From assembly GCA_030760725.1 (NCBI GenBank), contig JASWHV010000010.1:34663760-34727759 (forward strand): a stretch of DNA of 64,000 bases. Reading direction: 5' to 3'. Position numbers and translations under genes: made by a program. The notes under the pieces were generated by a model. That model had not been told where the DNA came from, made no database searches, and saw only the letters and a list, made by a program, of their open reading frames with translations. This document shows positions 10,866 through 23,749 of the stretch, piece by piece (positions within the stretch are counted from its first letter, which is position 1; each line of letters starts with the position of its first letter). The DNA comes from Neostapfia colusana. Lineage: Eukaryota > Streptophyta > Magnoliopsida > Poales > Poaceae.

Positions 10866-13800
10866 CTAAGAAAACAATTCTGGAAATTGTGCCTTGAGCT
10901 CATCTTCCCGTTCCCAGGTGGCTTCCTCTTCTGAGTGATGCTTCCACTGCACCTTGCACATCCGGATTCTCTTGTTTCTAGTGAGGCGTTCCATCGTCTC
11001 CAAAATCTTGTATGGTTGCTCGGCATAAGACAAATCTTCAGCTACATCCACTTCATTCATGGGTAACACCTCTTCAGGCGTCCTCAGGCATTTCTTGAGT
11101 TGTGACACATGAAATACATCGTGCACGTCCGATAGATGAACCAGTAACTCTAGTTGGTACGCCACTTCGCCTTTTCTTTCCAAAACTTGAAAGGGTCCGA
11201 TGTATCGAGGTGACAACTTCCCTTTCACCTTGAACCGACGAAGTCCTCTGATAGGGGACACCTTGAGATAAACATAGTCTCCCACGTTGAAAATGAGTTC
11301 TCTTCTTCGTACATCAGCATAACTCTTCTGGCGTGTTTGTGCTATCCTCAAGTTGTTGCGAATCTCCCTCACCTTCGCCTCAGCTTCTTGTAGCACTTCT
11401 GGACCAAACACTTTGCTTTCTCCGGTTTGGTTCCAAAATAGGGGAGTTCTGCACTTCCTTCCATACAAAGCTTCAAACGGTGACATCTTCATACTAGCTT
11501 GATAACTGTTGTTATAGGAAAACTCCTCATACGGTAAGTTCTTGTCCCAACTCCTATTGTTTTTGAGTGCACATGCCCTTAACATATCTTCAAGGATCTG
11601 ATTGGTTCTCTCCGTCTGCCCGTCAGTTTGGGGATGATAGGCAGAGCTGAAATTCAGATGGGTTCCCATGGTTTCATGCAACTTTTGCCAAAACCTCGAG
11701 GTGAACTGTGTCCCTCGGTCCGACACTATCTTCTTTGGCACTCCATGATAACACACAATCCTTGACATGTACAATTCTGCCAATTTGGATCCGCTGTAGC
11801 TTTCTTTCATAGGGATGAAATGAGCTACCTTGGTTAGCCTATCAATAATGACCCATATTGAATCATACCCGGATTGGGTCCTAGGCAATCCCACGACAAA
11901 ATCCATGCTGATTTCTTCCCACTTCCATTCAGGCACTTTGAGTGGTTGCAATAATCCCGCGGGTCGTTGATGTTCTGCTTTCACCAACTGACATGTGTCA
12001 CATAGGGAAACATGTTCCGCGACATCTCGCTTCATGCCATACCACCAATACCTGCCTTTGAGGTCCTGGTACATCTTCGTACTCCTAGGATGAATGGAAT
12101 AGTCAGAATCATGAGCCTCCTTTAAAATCAATTCACGGATCTCCTTTACTTCTGGCACACAGATTCTATTCCCGTGCCACACCGTTCCTTGTTCATCCTC
12201 TCTAAAACCAGGAGCTTTATTTTCCTTGATGAGCTGTTTGATCTCTTGTATCTTCTCATCATTCTTTTGGCCCTCGCGTATGTCTTGCTCGAGTGTGGAG
12301 TCCACTTCCATGGCGATGGCTTCACCACTATTTACTAGACATAGATTGAGCCTTATAACTTCGTCCTTCAATTCTGCGGGCATGTCCTTCAAGCTCAACT
12401 TTTTGACCTGCACTTTCCGACTCAAAGCATCGGCCACGACGTTCGCTTTCCCGGGATGATAGTTGATGCCCACATCAAAGTCATTGATTAGCTCTAACCT
12501 TCTCCTTTGTCTGAGGTTGAGATCTGGTTGTGTGAATATGTACTTCAAACTCTTATGATTCGTATATATCTCTGTCCTCTTCCCCATCAAATAGTGCCGC
12601 CAAATTTTCAACGCGTGTACCACTGCAGCTAGTTCTAGGTCATGTGTAGGATAGTTCTTCTCGTGCTTCCGAAGCTGCCGGGATGCATAAGCCACGACAT
12701 GTCCTTCTTGCATGAGAACACATCCCAACCCATTTCCAGAGGCATCGCAATATACTGTGAAATTCTTTTGCATATCTGGCATAACCAGCACTGGGGCTGT
12801 TGTCAATCTTTTCTTTAGCTCCTGAAAGCTCGTATCGCACTGTGGCGTCCGGGTGAATGTGATTCCCTTTTCCAACAGTTTGGTGAGAGGTCTCGAGATC
12901 TTGGAGAATCCCTCAATAAACCGTCGATAGTATCCAGCCAATCCCAAAAAGCTTCGAACTTCCCCGACATTTTCAGGGGTCTTCCACTTCTGGATATCCT
13001 CGATTTTGACGGGATCTACGGAGATTCCTCCCTCCGAGATTATATGCCCTAAAAAGGGAACTCTCTTCAGCCAAAACTCACACTTGCTCAACTTGGCATA
13101 TAGTTGGTGTTCTCTCAGCCTCTGTAACACCAACCTTAGATGTTTCTCATGTTCTTCTTCATCTTTGGAGAAGACGAGAATATCATCTATGAAAACCACC
13201 ACAAATTTGTCCAGATATTCCATGAATACCTTGTTCATGAGGTACATGAAATATGCCGGGGCATTGGTTAGCCCGAAAGGCATGACAGTGTATTCATACA
13301 GTCCGTATCGAGATATGAAAGCTGTCTTGGGAATATCTGATTGCCTTATCTTGAGTTGGTGGCACCCCGACCTGAGATCAATTTTCGAGAACACACAAGC
13401 TCCCCTCAACTGATCAAACAAGTCTTCAATGCGAGGCAATGGGTACTTGTTTTTGATGGTTACCTCATTCAAGGCACGGTAATCCACGCATAACCTTTGG
13501 GTTCCGTCTTTCTTAGGCACAAATATCACCGGAGCTCCCCATGGTGAGGAACTAGGGCGAATATACCCCTTCTCCGTCAATTCTCTCAAATGATCCTTGA
13601 GCTCTTCTAGCTGCTTGGAGTCCATTCGATAAGGTCTCTTGTATATCGGGGCTGTTCCCGGTACTAGCTCAAGTGTGAATTCCACGTCACGGTCGGGAGG
13701 CATACCTGGCAATTCCTCCGGAAAAACATCTGGATATTCCCTGATAGTCCTGATTTCCTCAACTTTCACCTCCACTTGATTTAATTTAATGTCCCTCCTA

Positions 13801-15333
13801 GGCTCGTGTTTGGTTATGAACTTTACTCGGGTGCCACTGGGGTGAGTTAGTTCCACCGTTCTGGTCGAACAATGGATAATTCCCTTATGTTTGGTCAACC
13901 AATCCATACCCAAAATAATATCTATCCCTTGTGAATCTATCACTATGAGGTTAGCCGAAAATACTACCCCATTAATGTCTAGGCTCACTTTGGGACACAC
14001 TTGTCTTGTCCTTATTTCTCCACCTGGAGAGTTTACCGCTAGCATATGGTTCATTTGTGTGGTTGCTAGGTCATGCTTCTTAACAAACCCTTGAGCAATG
14101 AACGAGTGGGTAGCACCAGAATCAAACAGCAGAGTGGCAAGGTGTAAATTGGCAGGAAACTTACCAACTACCACGTCGGGTGCCTCTTGTGCTTCCTCCA
14201 TAGTGACGTGGTTCACTCGTCCTCTCATTACATTCTGCTGTTGTGGCGGCGCAGGCTTCTTCTTTGGGCATTTATGGGCGTAGTGCCCCACTTCACCACA
14301 GCTAAAACATTGCACCCCAACCTTAGGTGCTTGGCCTTTGTTGTCTTGGGGTTGGTTCGGGGGTCCTTGCACTGCTGGTCGAGGTGGATATGCGGGGCGA
14401 GGCTGTTGCACAAACTGACGTTGAGTCTGTGCTGGTGCTGCGGGAGGCCTGTAGTTTGGGTTGTACCCTCTTGGTGCTGAATAGGGTACCGCAGCACGGC
14501 TTGTCTGCCCCGTAGGCTGTTGCATCATACGTGGGCGGGTGTTGCTCCCTGAGGCCTGATGTGACCACCCAGCCTTCCTCTTATTCTCATTTTCCAGGGC
14601 CTTTAGCTTCCTTTCCACCACAAACGCTCTGTCCACCATCTTTTGAAAGCTTTCATACTCATTGGAGGACATTGCACACTGCATCTCTGCGGTAAGTCCT
14701 TCCACGAAACAATCTTGTTTCTGCTCATCGGTCTCTATGTCTCGTGGAGCATAACGGGATAGTTGAGTAAATTTAGTGAGGTATTCCCTCACAGTCATGT
14801 TTCCCTGCTGCAGTCCCAAAAATTCCTTCCTCTTGTTTTTGAGTTCACCTCTTGGGATGTAATGGTTGCGGAAGCTACGCTTGAACTCTTCCCAAGTGAT
14901 GTTCTCAGGGTCATGATGGGCGGCCACGCAGGCGGTCCACCAATCAGCAGCAGGTCCCTGCAATTGATGAGAGGCAAACAGCACCCTCTCATACCCTTGG
15001 CATTGTAATCCTCATCTTACTTTCAATGGTCTTCAGCCAATCATCTGCCTCCAGAGGTTCAGCAGCACTTGCAAACTTTGGAGGTTGAGTTCCTAGAAAC
15101 TCACTCAACCTTGGTTGGCGTGGTGCAGCTTGTGGAGGTGGAACTTGATGCAAGTTGGCCACCACTTGAGTCAAGTTCTGGATAAGCTGACTTTGATTCT
15201 CCAGCATTTGGTGGAGAGGATCAACTTCTTCACGGCGACCACCCCGGTCCTGGCCTCCAGAAAGATGAGGGTTGCATGCCTCATCATTGTTGTTGGCGGG
15301 GTTGGCAGCACGTCCTTTTCCTCTTCCGGCCAT
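10866..15333 (-). pseudogene. gag-pol: B1 gag-pol polyprotein, single frameshift
   Basis: The Ty3/gypsy polyprotein is about 1,489 codons long. Order from the N-terminus: Gag with EADDWLKTIESKM; CCHC knuckle CFSCGEVGHYAHKC (near 342); protease LLFDSGATHSFIA (near 405); RT with VVFIDDILVFSK (near 714); RNase H YCDASGNGLG (near 861); integrase HH-CC zinc site (from about 1073), SDRGTQF and HPQTDGQTERTNQ; and a C-terminal chromodomain (TRNKRIRMCKVQWKHHSEEE, near 1434 on). A 2-bp deletion near 15006 splits it into 115 codons (15333-14989) and 1,372 codons (14984-10866). The third RNase H acidic residue is lost (TNHKSL instead of TDHKSL), and DLRSGYHQ is DLRSGCHQ. The gag ATG follows TTCTGCCAG, an acceptor-like site. 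Confidence 0.95.
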
Positions 15334-15633
15334 CTGGCAGAATCAACAAATGTTAATTTGATACCATTTAGTATCATCCTACTACTTTCATTTGTTGGTA
15401 CTTTGAGATGTTGAGGCTTTGTTAAAATTTTACGAGGGTTTATATCTCACACCAAATAAATGCACTATTATTTCCTGTGGGTTCACACACCAAAGCAAAC
15501 AATTTGAAGACGAGGCTGTGGACAATTGCTCATGGCTTCCACAACTCACGTCACACACCAAGCATCATCACACCATTAACTACGTAACGACTCGACTACT
15601 CGACCTCTTGCTAGCTAAGGGAAAGACTCTACA

Positions 15634-16413
15634 CTACTCGTTCTCTTGAGCTGGCTCCTCGGGATCTTCCTCCTCATTTCGGCTACCTTCTGACTCTGCT
15701 TTGGGTGGGGAGGCTGCTGGTGGAGAAGTGCGACGACGCCTGATTGCTCGGCGATCCGGGGAGTCAGGAGTCCATGGATCACTCACAGTGACACACAGTT
15801 CATTCCCATCTCCTCTTTCTCTCGCCTTTAAGCAAGCTCGCAGCAATGCCTCCGTTTCCTTCAGGGTGTCTCGGACATCCTGAAGCTCTTGTTGACACTC
15901 CTGCAGTCGAGTGCTGAGCATAGCAGCATCCTCCAAGCACAAGTCCATGTGCTCATGGGAAGTCCCTTGCTGCACCGGTGGGTACTTGTACTCCGTGGTA
16001 CCACTCTCACGTTGGAGGACATACATGTACTCAGTTTTGTCCAAGTGGCGACGATAGATGTGACTCTGGCAGGTGATGGCCTCCCAGGTGACATCTTTCT
16101 CCGCATCAACTTGTGTTGCTCGACAAGCTGGAGAGTGGTGAATCTTGAGCAATTGATTCTCGTGTATAATCCTCATCTCCGAACTCCATTCTTCCCTCTT
16201 CTCACGGATGGTCCTGGTGGAGTTATAGTGGATGATTAGCTTGCCCGTATTGCCGGCGGCTTCGAGCATACGTCGAAGACGGCGCAACAAGTCTCCTACT
16301 GCCAATCCGTAGGAAAGGTACGTCACTGGACGACTCTCCTCTCTTTCAGCAAGGGCAACTATGGGAACTCTCCCTCCTGTGGACTTACGAGCGGTGCGAA
16401 TCATGCGAACCAT
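15634..16413 (-). CDS. orf0 of B1, 259-aa protein of unknown function
   Basis: This unbroken frame lies between PBS and gag and has an intact partner in B2 (about 13 substitutions, no stop or indel). Residues 1-60 are basic (MVRMIRTARKS, DLLRRLRRMLE). The middle (60-150) is a mixed globular-looking region rich in His and Tyr. Residues about 155-200 look like a coiled coil (LSTRLQECQQELQDVRDTLK). The tail has a nuclear-signal-like RRAIRRRRTS followed by an acidic, proline-rich end (NEEEDPEEPAQENE). I recognise no enzyme motif. Extra pre-gag frames called orf0 are known in some rice gypsy elements. The ATG directly follows TTTTGTTTTAG, a strong acceptor-like site, which decided the start. Confidence 0.75.
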   Translation of the reverse strand: MVRMIRTARKSTGGRVPIVALAEREESRPVTYLSYGLAVGDLLRRLRRMLEAAGNTGKLIIHYNSTRTIREKREEWSSEMRIIHENQLLKIHHSPACRATQVDAEKDVTWEAITCQSHIYRRHLDKTEYMYVLQRESGTTEYKYPPVQQGTSHEHMDLCLEDAAMLSTRLQECQQELQDVRDTLKETEALLRACLKARERGDGNELCVTVSDPWTPDSPDRRAIRRRRTSPPAASPPKAESEGSRNEEEDPEEPAQENE

Positions 16414-16613
16414 CTAAAACAAAAGAATTTAAAAATTAGGTTAGATAAACTCTCAAACAAAAATCCTATTTTGAATGAAAGTTGAGGTAAGATGAAGAAA
16501 ATGACTCCTTTAATAACACTTTTTCACCCATACCTTGGAAAATAGTTTTTAAGAAAATAGGGCCCTTAAATACGTCCATTCCTACCTAGGTCCACGTTCC
16601 TACGGGCAACCTT

Positions 16614-16626
16614 GGCTCTGATACCA
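16614..16626 (-). promoter_or_regulatory. B1 primer-binding site
   Basis: The minus strand reads TGGTATCAGAGCC, four bases inside the right (5') LTR, complementary to initiator tRNA-Met. Confidence 0.92.
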
Positions 16627-19157
16627 CCTCTGTCACACCCGGTTTTTCCGAAGAACAACCAAGTGAATATCACATGTATGCCAGGATCATTTTCTCATGC
16701 ATGTGATGACAAATAGTGAAGCATCATTTATTACAAGCCAGGTGTCGAATATAAATAAGTCTTACATCGCAAATGTCTCAATGGACACTAATGCTTCATC
16801 ACAAGTAAATAAACTAGCAGCGGAATATTATTCTTTAGGGCTCCATCACAGGCGTTGCCCAGGGGTCTTCATGAACCTAAAAACCTTCCTCGGGTCCAAA
16901 ATCTTGGTCATTATACATCACCTCATTATCTTGACCTGAGCAGCAATATAAACCAACAAATATGCAAGGTTGAGTACCAATGGTACTCAGCAAGTGTGGG
17001 AAAATTATATCATGCATGGCTAGAACAAGGAGAGGTTGAACTCATGGTTAAAGCACTACGCAATTAATACCTATCACCTTAGCTTATTAAGCACCTACAT
17101 TACTACACAGGTGAAATGGTCCAAATCTCCCATCCCATCATCATAATCCAATAACCATAACATCATTTCCAATGTTAAGCTCCCCGCTTAACTTCCAAAA
17201 CCATCAATCCTCTAATCATGAATAAGTCCAGGCCACTCTTAACCGTGAGCACGGCTGTCAAGACAGTTTTAACTCTGCAGAGTTTGCACCACTGTACCCA
17301 CAAGTATTGATTTCATCCCCCGTTGCCAGGTGGATTAAAAGAACCTCCATTATGCCAGTGGCTACGTTCCACATTCACACTTCCCAGGTGTGCGGCCAGG
17401 AGATCACTACGAAGCCTTTACAAAGGGATTCCCGACGAGCGTGGGCCCACTGAGGTTTCACCCCTAACAGCATACAAGAGGCTCCAACCCCGCTGCAGTG
17501 GCCCCCTCTTGAGCCTTGCGGTACATATGGTAGTCCAGCTGACACCTATTCCCCGCACCATCCAACACACCCATACTACGCCGGGGATACACCTAATTAG
17601 TTGGCCAAGCTGCCCCATCTCAGCATGTGGTTGGCACTGTAAAGCCGGGTTACATGCTCCATGAACCGGTCCTTAGGATCTAGGCAAGTACTAAACACAA
17701 ACCCAAGTCTCGTGCACCCAGCACACAACCAAAACATCCAACTTGCCTTGATCCCTACCTCTACATAACTCACAATAGCTCATTCAAGAGTATGGTAAAA
17801 TAAACTGATGATCTCATATCCCAAATATCCCATTCTAAGCATGGCTAAGCATTTGCATGTGTATAAATGACATGACAAAATAAATCCCAACCCAAGCTTC
17901 AAGGAAACAAGGTAATGCAATTCTAGGGAAACTTCCTAGCATGGGTTTCATATTTAACTTGACAATGCAAATAATTCTATCTACACATCCTAGCATAGGA
18001 TCAAAGTGGTCAAGGACACTTGCCTCCTTCTTGCTGCTCTTGAAATGGGTAGTCCTGATCTTGGAAAGGGATAACTTGCTCTTGAACAGGTTCTACTTCA
18101 TACCATCACACATAGCAAAAGAAAAACAACAATCATAAGACATAGTCCACACTTCTTACTTCATACAAACCACACATTCACATTTATAAAAGTTCTTTAC
18201 CATTATATGTGTTGTGGTTACTTTATGTGTGTTGAGTTATGGCTTGCATGCACTTTTAACCATGTGTATATGATTCCTACTTTGGTGTTCATATTTATAC
18301 TTACATACTATTTATATGTATATATATGTGTGTTTTAGTTTTAAATAAATTCCTTATACTAAACTACTACACCTTTTCACTACCAAGTATGTATGAAAAG
18401 TATTTTTCTTCTCCATATGTGCCTTCAGAATTTCTACCAACCCTAAACTGAATTCTTTTGGATTTTAGAAACTCCATTTATCATTTGCTAGTTGCTATAT
18501 TTTTCAGATTTATTCTCCTATGCATAAATGTGTATTTTATTATGAAATTAGTAATACACATCATCTAAACAGAATAGGTTCTGGTCCTAAATAATTTAAT
18601 AACATATTTTGACCTTTGCCTCTGATGTAAACTATTTTATAATTATTTTACCTATTTTCTATAACTATTCTTTACTTAAAAATGTGTCCCTAAATGTGAA
18701 TAATAAATTAAACAGATTCAATTCTGTCCAAAATATGTTTTTATCTCACTCCAAAATTTTCTAAACACTGAGAAAGTCTTTAACTTAATTTTGACAATAT
18801 GTTTGTCCCACTTTTTAATTTTTAAACACTAGTTACATATCCAATTTTCTAAATTAAATACTAAACATGGTTAAAAAGTAAACTCACCCCATTACAGGGT
18901 CTATAATATTATTTTCAGAATTTCCAGGGGTCTAGCTACACTTATCAGAGGTGTTTTTCCTAATTTTTATTAAGTCCAGGGGCTAAAAATGATTTTTAAA
19001 TGAATTTACATGATTTTCTGGAGTTCCAGGGGCTAGATCTGAAGTTTCCGGGGCTAGCTCTTAATTCCAGAGAACCCCAGGGGGTAGCACGTAAGAATTC
19101 CAGTCTTTATAATGCGGGGCTGACGTGGACCGTCCGATTTTAAACCGACGGCCGAGA

Positions 19158-19448
19158 TTATAACATCGAACCGGTACGCGGGGATTTAAACCCTACCGTG
19201 CGATTTAAAATAAACGGCGCACAAGCGGCCACGTCACTCTGATCGAGCGCGGGCGGCGCTGCCGGCGGCGCACGGCGGCGGGAAGCGGCGATCTCGCCGG
19301 AAAGTTTCGGATCCTCGAGAATTCTGCCTAGAACTGTGATCTTATAGCCTAGATCGGTAGAGGGGAGGTCAGGGATCTCACCTCGGGGGTTTTCTCGAGC
19401 TCGGGGGTCCTGGAAAGTGATCGGCGGCGAGGTCCGAGGCAAAACCAC
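19158..19448 (-). other. 96-codon LTR leader frame, copy 2 (B1 5' LTR)
   Basis: This is the copy that would lie at the start of the B1 transcript, about 200 bases after the TATA box. A few residues differ from the other copies and there is no stop. A donor-like GAG/GTGAG lies inside at 19380-19384. Confidence 0.35.
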
Positions 19449-19650
19449 GGCGAAGCTCGTCGGCGCTGGATTTACACCGTAAGTCTTCGGGTTTTCTGCA
19501 CCTGCAAAGTTCCCCGGAGGCGGTGGATCAAGACCAGCGAGTTAGATCAGAGTTTCCGAGCTTAGATTGGCCAGAATTCACCGGCGAAGTCTCGGTGCTC
19601 ACCGGAGTGAAAATCGGCGATCGCGTGGGAAAAACCGATTGGGGCTGGGG

Positions 19651-19658
19651 TTTTTATA
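19651..19658 (-). promoter_or_regulatory. TATA box of B1 5' LTR
   Basis: The minus strand reads GGCTATAAAAACCCC, in a GC-rich context typical of a core promoter. Identical motifs lie at 10399-10406, 23249-23256 and 32490-32497. Confidence 0.75.
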
Positions 19659-20071
19659 GCCGGGGGAGGGCGGTGAGTCAGTTGTGATCGAGTTGGATTC
19701 TTCTGGGACCAGAATTCGGCTGCGGAACGCGGAAATCCGGTCGGTTGCGATCGCGCGCGCGCGGGAGAAAAGTCCGGGGTCGCGGGGCTCAGGGTTAGGG
19801 ATGACAGGCGGGTCCCACCCGTCTGTGAGAGGCAGCGCGGTGCGCGCGGGGGCGGGCTGGCGCGGGGAAAGCTGGGCCGGCTGGTGGGTTTCGGCCCACT
19901 GGCTGGTTTTTTTCCTTTTTCTTTTTCTTTTTCCATTTCTTTTCTGTTTTGAGTCTAATTTGAATTCCAGTTTGAATTTGAATTTTTGCAAAACATGCAA
20001 CACGTCCAAAAATTTTTAAATTCCCCTCTGAGCATGGTTTAGAGTTTTGAATCAAAATTTGGGGTGTTACA

Positions 20072-20076
20072 GTTAT
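20072..20076. repeat. TSD gttat, right copy (B1 insertion)
   Basis: Matches 7374-7378. Confidence 0.95.
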
Positions 20077-22842
20077 CCAAAGGCAGTTCAGTTTTTAACT
20101 CCACATAATAACATTTACTCATTTGCAAACTGTGGAGATAATTTGGGAGAGTTTGATTTCAACTTATAAAACAAAGTTAAGGCATGGGAATTTCTTGATC
20201 ATGTGTCACATGAAATAATGAACCCCAAAAATGGTCATATGAGGGAGTTAAAAATCTTCTTTAGCCCATGCTTAACACAAGTTGACATGAGGAAAGAAAT
20301 TCATTCCACCAATCTCATTCATGTGCACATCCTATGTGAATAGAAGGTGAAGGAGATTTAAACACAAATTTGAATCATTTAAAAGGATTCATGATCAGAT
20401 TGTTTAAATGCATCCGAGTGAATTCACCAATGCATTCCTCAAGTGTTCAAAAGTTTAAGTTCCAATTTTGGGGAATTTTGGAGCTCATCTACCATTTATT
20501 TGGAGGAATATTTGTGAGCACATTCAAATTTGAATTTGAATTTAGAAACTGAACCAATTGTGCTCAATTTTGAAATCAGATTTCATATTCAAGTTTATCA
20601 CATTATGTTTGTCCTATCCTCCAAATTTGGTGAGATTTGGACAAGGTTTACGTGGGAATCTTAAAGCACAGTGAGGGAGAAATTAGAGGGGGTGGACCCC
20701 ATCTGTCAGCCTCTCGACACAGGGCACCGCCTTTGTTTTGTTTCGGTCGAGCGCGTGCCCGACAGCGCGCCGTCGCCCGGCGTTGCCAACTTCCCCAGTG
20801 CCAGCTCCTGCTTGCCACCCTTGCTCGACCTGATCAACTCCACCGAGGGTGCACCGAAGAAGTTCGCTTACTTCTCTCCGTTCTCGCCTCAGTAATTCGC
20901 CCCACGATCACACGACAGTCCCGGCTGCTCTCGGTCTCCCGATCGCCGGCCACCCTCGCGCCTCAGCCGCTCGGGTTCCCAACACAGAAGAGGCGCGCAA
21001 GGACTCGCACAATCTGTTCCCCGTCGCACCTCGGAGCTGTGCGCTGCTACTCGGCCTGACTTGAGGTTTGGCGGGAAGAACCAAAGCTCACGGCAGAACC
21101 CCGATCAGCTCAAGGTGGACACCGAGCTACAGACCTTTTCACCGTTCCCCCTATACACAAGAAAGGTCTGTCATCTCCCCTGGCTCGTGTAGCTGCAAAC
21201 CGTACAACAATCCATCAGCCGAGTGAGGAGAATTTCCAGTTCTCCCGAAACGTAGTGTATCCGGTTAGAATGCGGTCTACCCCGGAATTCGAGTTGCTCG
21301 GGTAACTACTGCCCTAGCAAGCTTGCAAACCTCTTCCTCACATCCTAGCGCTTCCCCTCGACCAAGAATCGGGCTAAACGACCGAGAAAAGACCGAGTTC
21401 TTGCGGTTTTTTGGGTCTCCGTGAAACCCTAGGTTGCCGGCCGTTTCACCGATGTTAGAGTCCATGTCTAGCTTATACCAGTTTCCCTGATGCTCTAGAG
21501 ACCGAGATATGGTCATTTGGTGAAGAAAGAACGGAACCCGACCTTGCCGGAGTTTTAACCTTCGCTGTGACCGGCGTGGGCTAGTTTCCGGTGAACCTCG
21601 GCCGCCGGCGACCCTCCAACTGAGTTCAGCACCGGAAGTTATGGGGGGGAGGCGAACTTGAGGTCGGGAGGTGACTGAGAACTGGATTCCAGCGAACCTC
21701 GCCGGAGGACGCAGCCGCTCGGGCCTCTGGCGCGAGGTTGAAGAAAATGGCTGACGGGTGGGGCCCACGGTCAGCGTTTAAACATTTTTAAGATTTCCAG
21801 TTTTTAGTTCAACCTTGGGAGAGCCATAACTTTGTGTAGGAATGTCCAAAAATTGTGATACAAATTTTGTTCGATTCCTATCAAAGAGTACTATCATAGG
21901 ATGCAGGCCAATATTTATGAAAATCCCTGGATTTGGCTCATTAATTCATATAAGGAAAATATTGTAGGAATTTTTCCAGGAGTTCTGGGTATTGGAGAAT
22001 TCCCAAATTTGGGAAGGAGATTCTTCCAAAAACACTTGAACTCCAGTAAAATTTTCAGAAGCATTGAACCTCATTTGCTTGGCCAAATGTGGTGTTATTT
22101 TCTTATGTCTCTGAAAATTGGAAAAAATAGAACAGAGTTCAGTTTCAGATTTTCCCCAAACTTTAGAACCTCATAAATTTTGCTAGGAAGCTCCAAATTT
22201 AGTGATTCAAATTGGGTTGGATTCCTCTTGAATATCTCTATCCAAATATGCAACCCAATTTCTACGAAAGTCCTTATTTAATTCTGGAAAATTCTTTAAA
22301 GCGTTTCAGCAAAAGAATTTTTAGGGAGTTTGGTTAATCCAAAAATCCTCAAATTTTGCCAGAATATTCTTTATGATGTTAGAGGACTCCTGTAAAAGTT
22401 TCAGCTAATTTAGAGCTGATTTGATCAGGGCAATTCAGAGTTGAAGTTTCTGTGTTCAATGGAATACAGAAACATTTTCAGAGAATTTCCAAAACTTGGA
22501 AATTCAATTCTGTGTGAATCTTAGCTCCAGAAATCCTTGGAAAATTCATGCAGACTCTATGAACTATAATTGAAATTGTAGTTCACTAAGTTGGGCTTGA
22601 ACATGTGAGTTAATTCAGTATTAATTTCTTTTTGCTTATTTGCTTAGGGATTTGTTCTGAATAAAACACTCAATGTAAAGTGTTCATTTTTGGTCCAGAA
22701 CACTTTCATGTGACCAGGAATTCATATGTAAATTTTTAGCTCAAATTGGGCCTTGAGTCTCCGTGTCCTTGTTCTCCATTCTATTGGATGGGAAGAACAA
22801 CATAGGGTTAGTGTGAAAATTGTGGGAGACACAATTTCTTTC
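20077..22842 (+). repeat. F solo LTR, segment 2
   Basis: This is the spacer between B1 and B2. AT-rich to about 20640, GC-rich 20640-21780, then AT-rich, like the layout of the other long LTRs. Frames inside the GC-rich part (for example near 20637-21064 and 21277-21768) are unconserved and overlap one another. No gene is seen. Confidence 0.88.
22838..22842. repeat. TSD ctttc, left copy (B2 insertion)
   Basis: CTTTC here and at 35510-35514 flank B2. Confidence 0.95.
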
Positions 22843-23248
22843 TGTAACACCCCAAATTTTGATTCAAAACCCTAAACCATGTTCAGAGGGGAATTTAAAA
22901 ATTTTTGGACGTTTTGCATGTTTTGCAAAAATTCAAATTTAAACTGGAATTCAAATTAAACTCAAATCAGAAAAGAAATGAAAAAAGAAAAAGAGAAAAC
23001 GGAAAAAAACCGGCCAGTGGGCCGAAACCCGCCAGCCGGCCCAGTTTCCCCGCGCCAGCCCGCAGCCGCGCGCGCCCGCGCTCTCTCACACAGACAGGTG
23101 GGACCCACCTGTCATCCCCAACCCCACGACCCCGGACTCTCTCCCGCGCGCGCGATCTTAACCGATCGGAATACCGCGTCCCTCAGCCCGAATTCCGGTC
23201 CCAGAAGACTCAAACTCGATCACAACTGACCCACCGCCCTTCCCCGGC

Positions 23249-23256
23249 TATAAAAA
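23249..23256 (+). promoter_or_regulatory. TATA box of B2 5' LTR
   Basis: CGGCTATAAAAACCCC is identical to the B1 copies. Transcription would start near 23280 and run rightwards, away from B1. Confidence 0.75.
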
Positions 23257-23458
23257 CCCCAGCCCCGATCGGTTTTTCCCACGCGATCGCCGATTTTTAC
23301 TCCGGTGAGCACCGAGACTTCGCCGGTGAATTCTGGCCGATCTAAGCTCGGAAACTCTGATCTAACTCGCTGGTCTTGATCCACCGCCTCCGGGGAACCT
23401 TGCAGGTACAGAAAACTCGGAGACTTACGGTGTAAACACAGCGCCGACGAGCTTCGCC

Positions 23459-23749
23459 GTGGTTTTGCCTCGGACCTCGCCGCCGATCACTTTCCAGGAC
23501 CCCCGAGCTCAAGAAAACCCCCGAGGTGAGATCCCCGACCTCCCCTCTACCGATCTATGCCATAAGATCACAGTTCTAGGCAGAATTCTCGAGGATCCGA
23601 AACTTTCCGGCGAGATCGCCGCTTCCCGCCGCCGTGCGCCGCCGGCAGCGCCGCCCGCGCTCGATCGGAGCGACGTGGCCGCTTGTGCGCCGTTTATTTT
23701 AAATCGCACGGTAGACTTTAAAACCCCGCGTACCGGTTCGATGTTATAA
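23459..23749 (+). other. 96-codon LTR leader frame, copy 3 (B2 5' LTR)
   Basis: First long frame of the predicted B2 transcript. Begins MVLPRTSPPITFQDPRAQ. The donor-like CCCGAG/GTGAGATC at 23525/23526 lies inside it, so splicing there would truncate it. The function, if any, is unknown. Confidence 0.35.
23523..23531 (+). promoter_or_regulatory. Splice-donor-like site in B2 leader
   Basis: GAG/GTGAGA fits the plant 5' splice consensus and lies about 245 bases after the presumed transcription start. It pairs with acceptor-like sites before orf0 (26486) and gag (27567). An alternative donor, GCAG/GTACAG, lies near 23404. Inferred only. Confidence 0.45.

Larger units (their letters stand above)
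7379..20071 (-). mobile_element. Element B1: Tekay-like chromovirus with orf0, full length
   Basis: This is a complete minus-strand element of 12,693 bp with LTRs of 3,442 and 3,441 bp, TSD GTTAT (7374-7378 and 20072-20076), PBS, orf0, gag-pol and polypurine tract. By eye the LTRs differ at roughly two dozen sites, well under 1%, so insertion was recent. A reported rice family (RIRE3/RIRE8, from memory) has the same plan of long LTRs, Met PBS and extra orf0. Gag-pol carries a 2-bp deletion and a changed RNase H residue, so the copy is probably not autonomous. Confidence 0.95.
16631..20071 (-). repeat. B1 5' LTR
   Basis: Nearly identical to 7379-10820. It carries the promoter for B1 transcription leftwards. 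From the TATA box to the PBS the predicted leader is about 3 kb. Confidence 0.95.

Noticed and set aside
20637..21768. Overlapping frames of 70-163 codons in the GC-rich part of F
   Set aside because: GC-rich sequence has few stops. The frames overlap each other on both strands, lack domains and are not kept in C or D LTRs.
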